A stretch of DNA of 5,417 bases from NCBI GenBank assembly GCA_025936595.1, contig JAICTB010000163.1, forward strand, positions 1 through 5,417, given 5' to 3'. The translations under genes and the position numbers were made by a program. The notes below the pieces were generated by a model that was not told the DNA's origin, ran no database searches, and worked only from the letters and a program-made list of their open reading frames with translations. This DNA comes from Thermoleophilia bacterium. GTDB lineage: Bacteria; Actinomycetota; Thermoleophilia; Gaiellales; Gaiellaceae. Of the stretch, positions 5,168-5,417 are shown piece by piece (within the stretch, counting starts at the first letter, position 1; every line of letters starts with the position of its first letter).

Positions 5168-5226
5168 GCCGACATCCTGCCTCGCAGGGACTATCAGAAC
5201 AAATCGTGTTAAGATTGATTTTGATC
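5168..5226. promoter_or_regulatory. Divergent promoter region between lysR-type gene and small membrane protein gene
   Basis: The most AT-rich stretch in the window (about 5190-5226). It contains the dyad AACA-N5-TGTT (5198-5210), two TTGAT words (5215-5219 and 5221-5225), a plus-strand TAAGAT (5210-5215) as a possible -10 for the LysR gene, and CCTGC-CTC-GCAGG (5176-5188) around the small gene's ribosome site. A LysR-type regulator commonly binds such a gap to control itself and the divergent gene. Individual boxes are not secure. Confidence 0.5.
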
Positions 5227-5417
5227 ATGGAACCTGATAGATGGCTCGGCGTCGAGATCCGCCACTTCGCGGCCCTGCAGGCCGTCGCCGCCGAGGGGTC
5301 GTTCGGCCGCGCGGCGCAGCGGCTCGGCTACACGCAGTCGGCGATCAGCCAGCAGATCGCGACGCTCGAGCGCATCGTCGGCGAGCGGCTCGTCGACCGC
5401 CCCGGCGGCCCCCGTCC
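5227..5417 (+). CDS. LysR-type transcriptional regulator, N-terminal part (cut by window end)
   Basis: ATG at 5227 opens 63 complete codons up to the window edge. Residues 10-60 are a clear LysR winged helix-turn-helix: IRHFAALQAVAAEGSFGRAA, then QRLGYTQSAISQQIATLE and GERLVDRPGG. The AAQRLGYTQSAISQQI segment is the recognition helix region. The effector domain lies outside the window, so the ligand is unknown. No strong ribosome site is seen before the ATG. It diverges from the small-peptide/permease/csoR unit across 59 bp, the usual layout for a LysR gene and its target, so it may respond to the same stress. That link is inferred. Confidence 0.93.
   Translation, partial: MEPDRWLGVEIRHFAALQAVAAEGSFGRAAQRLGYTQSAISQQIATLERIVGERLVDRPGGPR

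Overview
The window is uniformly GC-rich, with overlapping start and stop codons and with GTG and TTG as well as ATG starts. The CsoR and permease resemble high-GC actinobacterial proteins. I infer a high-GC actinobacterium, possibly of the Thermoleophilia/Gaiella/Solirubrobacter type; this is inference, as no rRNA or marker gene is present.

Region 1 (1-2369, minus strand) is a tightly overlapped housekeeping operon read right to left: a HAD-IIA (HDHD2/NagD-like) phosphatase, holo-ACP synthase acpS (TTG start on the previous stop), and the bifunctional NAD(P)HX repair enzyme nnr (GTG start on the acpS stop), which runs off the left edge. Region 2 (2368-3351, plus strand) is divergent from it: an ArfB/YaeJ-type ribosome-rescue hydrolase whose ATG shares two bases with the HAD ATG, then an unrecognised protein with a possible fibronectin-III-like C-terminal half.

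Region 3 (3352-3580) is a 229-bp gene-free spacer. It holds two identical 15-bp palindromes (CGGGGTCAGACCCCG) in direct orientation, 114 bp apart, and looks like a small REP- or MITE-type element.

Region 4 (3581-5167, minus strand) looks like a metal-response unit: a 36-aa membrane peptide, a COG0701/ArsP-like permease with a C-terminal YHS metal-binding domain, and a CsoR-type Cu(I)-sensing repressor coupled to it by an ATGA overlap. A perfect 17-bp dyad (ATACCC-N5-GGGTAT) of CsoR-operator type lies exactly over the permease start codon. It suggests an autoregulated metal (probably copper) export or handling system. A LysR-type regulator (5227 onward, plus strand, cut by the window end) is divergent across a short AT-rich gap and may control the same operon.

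A recurring promoter feature is visible. Three starts without a clear Shine-Dalgarno (HAD, the unrecognised protein, the permease) each have a TANNNT hexamer exactly 8 nt before the start codon, as expected for leaderless or near-leaderless transcripts.
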